Source of the DNA: Dryas octopetala
Taxonomy: Eukaryota > Streptophyta > Magnoliopsida > Rosales > Rosaceae
Assembly (NCBI GenBank): GCA_963921425.1
Contig: OY992832.1
Coordinates: forward strand, 19,628,835-19,692,834
Reading direction: 5' to 3'
DNA: 64,000 nt
A program made the translations under genes and the position numbers. The notes beneath the pieces were generated by a model that made no database searches, had not been told where the DNA came from, and worked only from the letters and a program-made list of their open reading frames with translations. Below, one piece after another: positions 63,097 through 64,000 of the stretch (positions within the stretch are counted from its first letter, which is position 1; each line of letters starts with the position of its first letter).

Positions 63097-63248
63097 TCAT
63101 GACTTGTCCATCTTTGACTTATCCATACAAACATGTATGTCATTTATAAAATCATACCAAATATTGACTCTAGTGAAACAAAACAAATACAAAGACAAAC
63201 TAAACACAACCACTATACCATTGAACATGGGCATGCAATTGAAAACTA

Positions 63249-63378
63249 ACTGATCTTAGTAAGATTAGTCTTTGAAACCTAGGCTTGAGGTCCGGACCTC
63301 ACCCTTAAGGACCGGACCTCCAGTAAGATTGGTGTTTGAGACCTAACCTCTCCTTTGAGAACCGGACTTCCAGTGGCG
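63249..63378. repeat. Two-copy tandem repeat with GGACCGGAC core
   Basis: A unit of ~75 bp containing AGTAAGATTGGTGTTTGAGACCTA and a GACCGGACCTCC core occurs twice in tandem inside the CACTA element, with divergence. Confidence 0.65.
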
Positions 63379-63469
63379 ATCTCAGTTTTCTGACAATATG
63401 AAGCTGAGCAACCAAGATTAAACAAAAGGAAATAACATTTTGAACAACCAAAATACTCATTCAACTAAA

Positions 63470-63660
63470 ACCAAATCAATAAACAAACCCCATATCAGTA
63501 AACAAAATCAATAAACTCATATTAGTAAACAAAATCAATAAAGATCAAGCAAAATAAATAAGCACATTTCAGTAAACCCATATAATTTACAAAATCAATA
63601 AACAAACCTCATATCAGTAAACCTAGTAAACCCAATAAACCTCATATCAGTAAAATCAAT
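63470..63660. repeat. (CAATAAACAAACCTCATATCAGTAAA)n-type repeats
   Basis: Several imperfect copies of ATCAGTAAAC and ATCAATAAAC in a short array, in the internal part of the CACTA element, upstream of the TPN/C48 gene. Confidence 0.65.
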
Positions 63661-64000
63661 CACAAACCAGAGAATTTAACACAACCCATAAATATTAACT
63701 AAACCCAGAAAAATACCCCAAATTTTTATCGAGCCACAATAACTTCACCCAGAACCAAAACAAAAATAAGAGAGACAGAGCAGGTGAGAGAGAGGAAATG
63801 AACACTAACCTGCAGGCTGATCTAAATTAGGTATTTCAAGCTAGCACAATGCATCATAAAAATTATACACGTAGTTTAGTCTTAGTAATTTCCTCAATTG
63901 AAATAAAGCAAACACAATGGAGTGAATTAACTTATATGATTTCTATAGGGTAGGGGAGGGGTAACAACTTTCCACTTCAATACACAATTACTTACTCATA

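Larger units (their letters stand above)
60423..64000. mobile_element. CACTA (En/Spm) transposon, left terminus inside the window
   Basis: The terminus CACTACTACAAAAAACAT is the CACTA end motif. It is followed by ~600 bp of subterminal repeats of ACAACGG / CCGTTGT type in both orientations (60440-61060). The internal gene (61609-63096) encodes CACTA-associated domains. The right terminus was not found and the element probably continues beyond the window. Inserted 350-380 bp after the partial RBR exon. Confidence 0.85.

Overview
The window is nuclear DNA of a flowering plant, almost certainly a eudicot. It is AT-rich, its genes have many GT-AG introns, it is full of MITEs, hAT, CACTA, LTR and LINE debris, and its proteins are of plant type (an AGO1/5-clade Argonaute, a GPI-tailed plant aspartic protease, a VAP27-like MSP protein and an RBR ligase with an RNase H-like N-terminus). 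A rosid seems likely, but I cannot name the species. No bacterial, organellar or CRISPR features were seen.

Layout. (1) 0.2-12.5 kb: a direct tandem duplication of a nine-exon S28 serine peptidase (Pro-X carboxypeptidase-like) gene, both copies on the plus strand. The duplication includes the TATA box and the 3' flank. Copy 1 is intact, with a 1.4-kb hAT element in intron 1. Copy 2 carries a 4-bp insertion in exon 5 that shifts the frame, and its introns have been invaded by MITEs. (2) 13.9-18.5 kb: a seven-exon mitochondrial ATP10 (ATP synthase assembly factor) gene with a solo LTR in intron 4 and a Mutator-type foldback MITE in intron 5. (3) 18.5-32.1 kb: no gene; MITEs, foldbacks, a LINE-like relic, a GT-rich repeat and a long near-perfect palindrome. 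(4) 32.3-38.6 kb: a 22-exon AGO5-like Argonaute (plus strand), converging on (5) 40.4-43.6 kb: a ten-exon A1 aspartic protease (minus strand) with a (GA)n tract just upstream. (6) 43.8-53.7 kb: no gene; hAT, Harbinger-like and Mutator-like MITEs, a 29-bp minisatellite and a GGT-rich expansion. (7) 53.7-60.1 kb: an RNase H-like/RBR E3 ligase, an intronless VAP/MSP gene on the minus strand, a relic of a LINE zinc knuckle, and a second copy of the first exon of the RNase H-like/RBR gene. (8) 60.4 kb to the right edge: a CACTA (En/Spm) element whose left terminus lies just after that partial gene. It carries a five-exon minus-strand gene that joins a transposase-associated domain to a C48 (Ulp1-like) protease half.

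The genes do not form a pathway. The window is a normal plant chromosome arm shaped by local duplication and transposon insertion. The most notable items are the TPN/C48 chimera in the CACTA element, the frameshifted peptidase copy, the RNase H-RBR pair with a CACTA inserted directly after the second copy, and a dispersed MITE family with 9-bp target duplications. All exon boundaries were placed by eye from reading frame, GT-AG sites and family resemblance.
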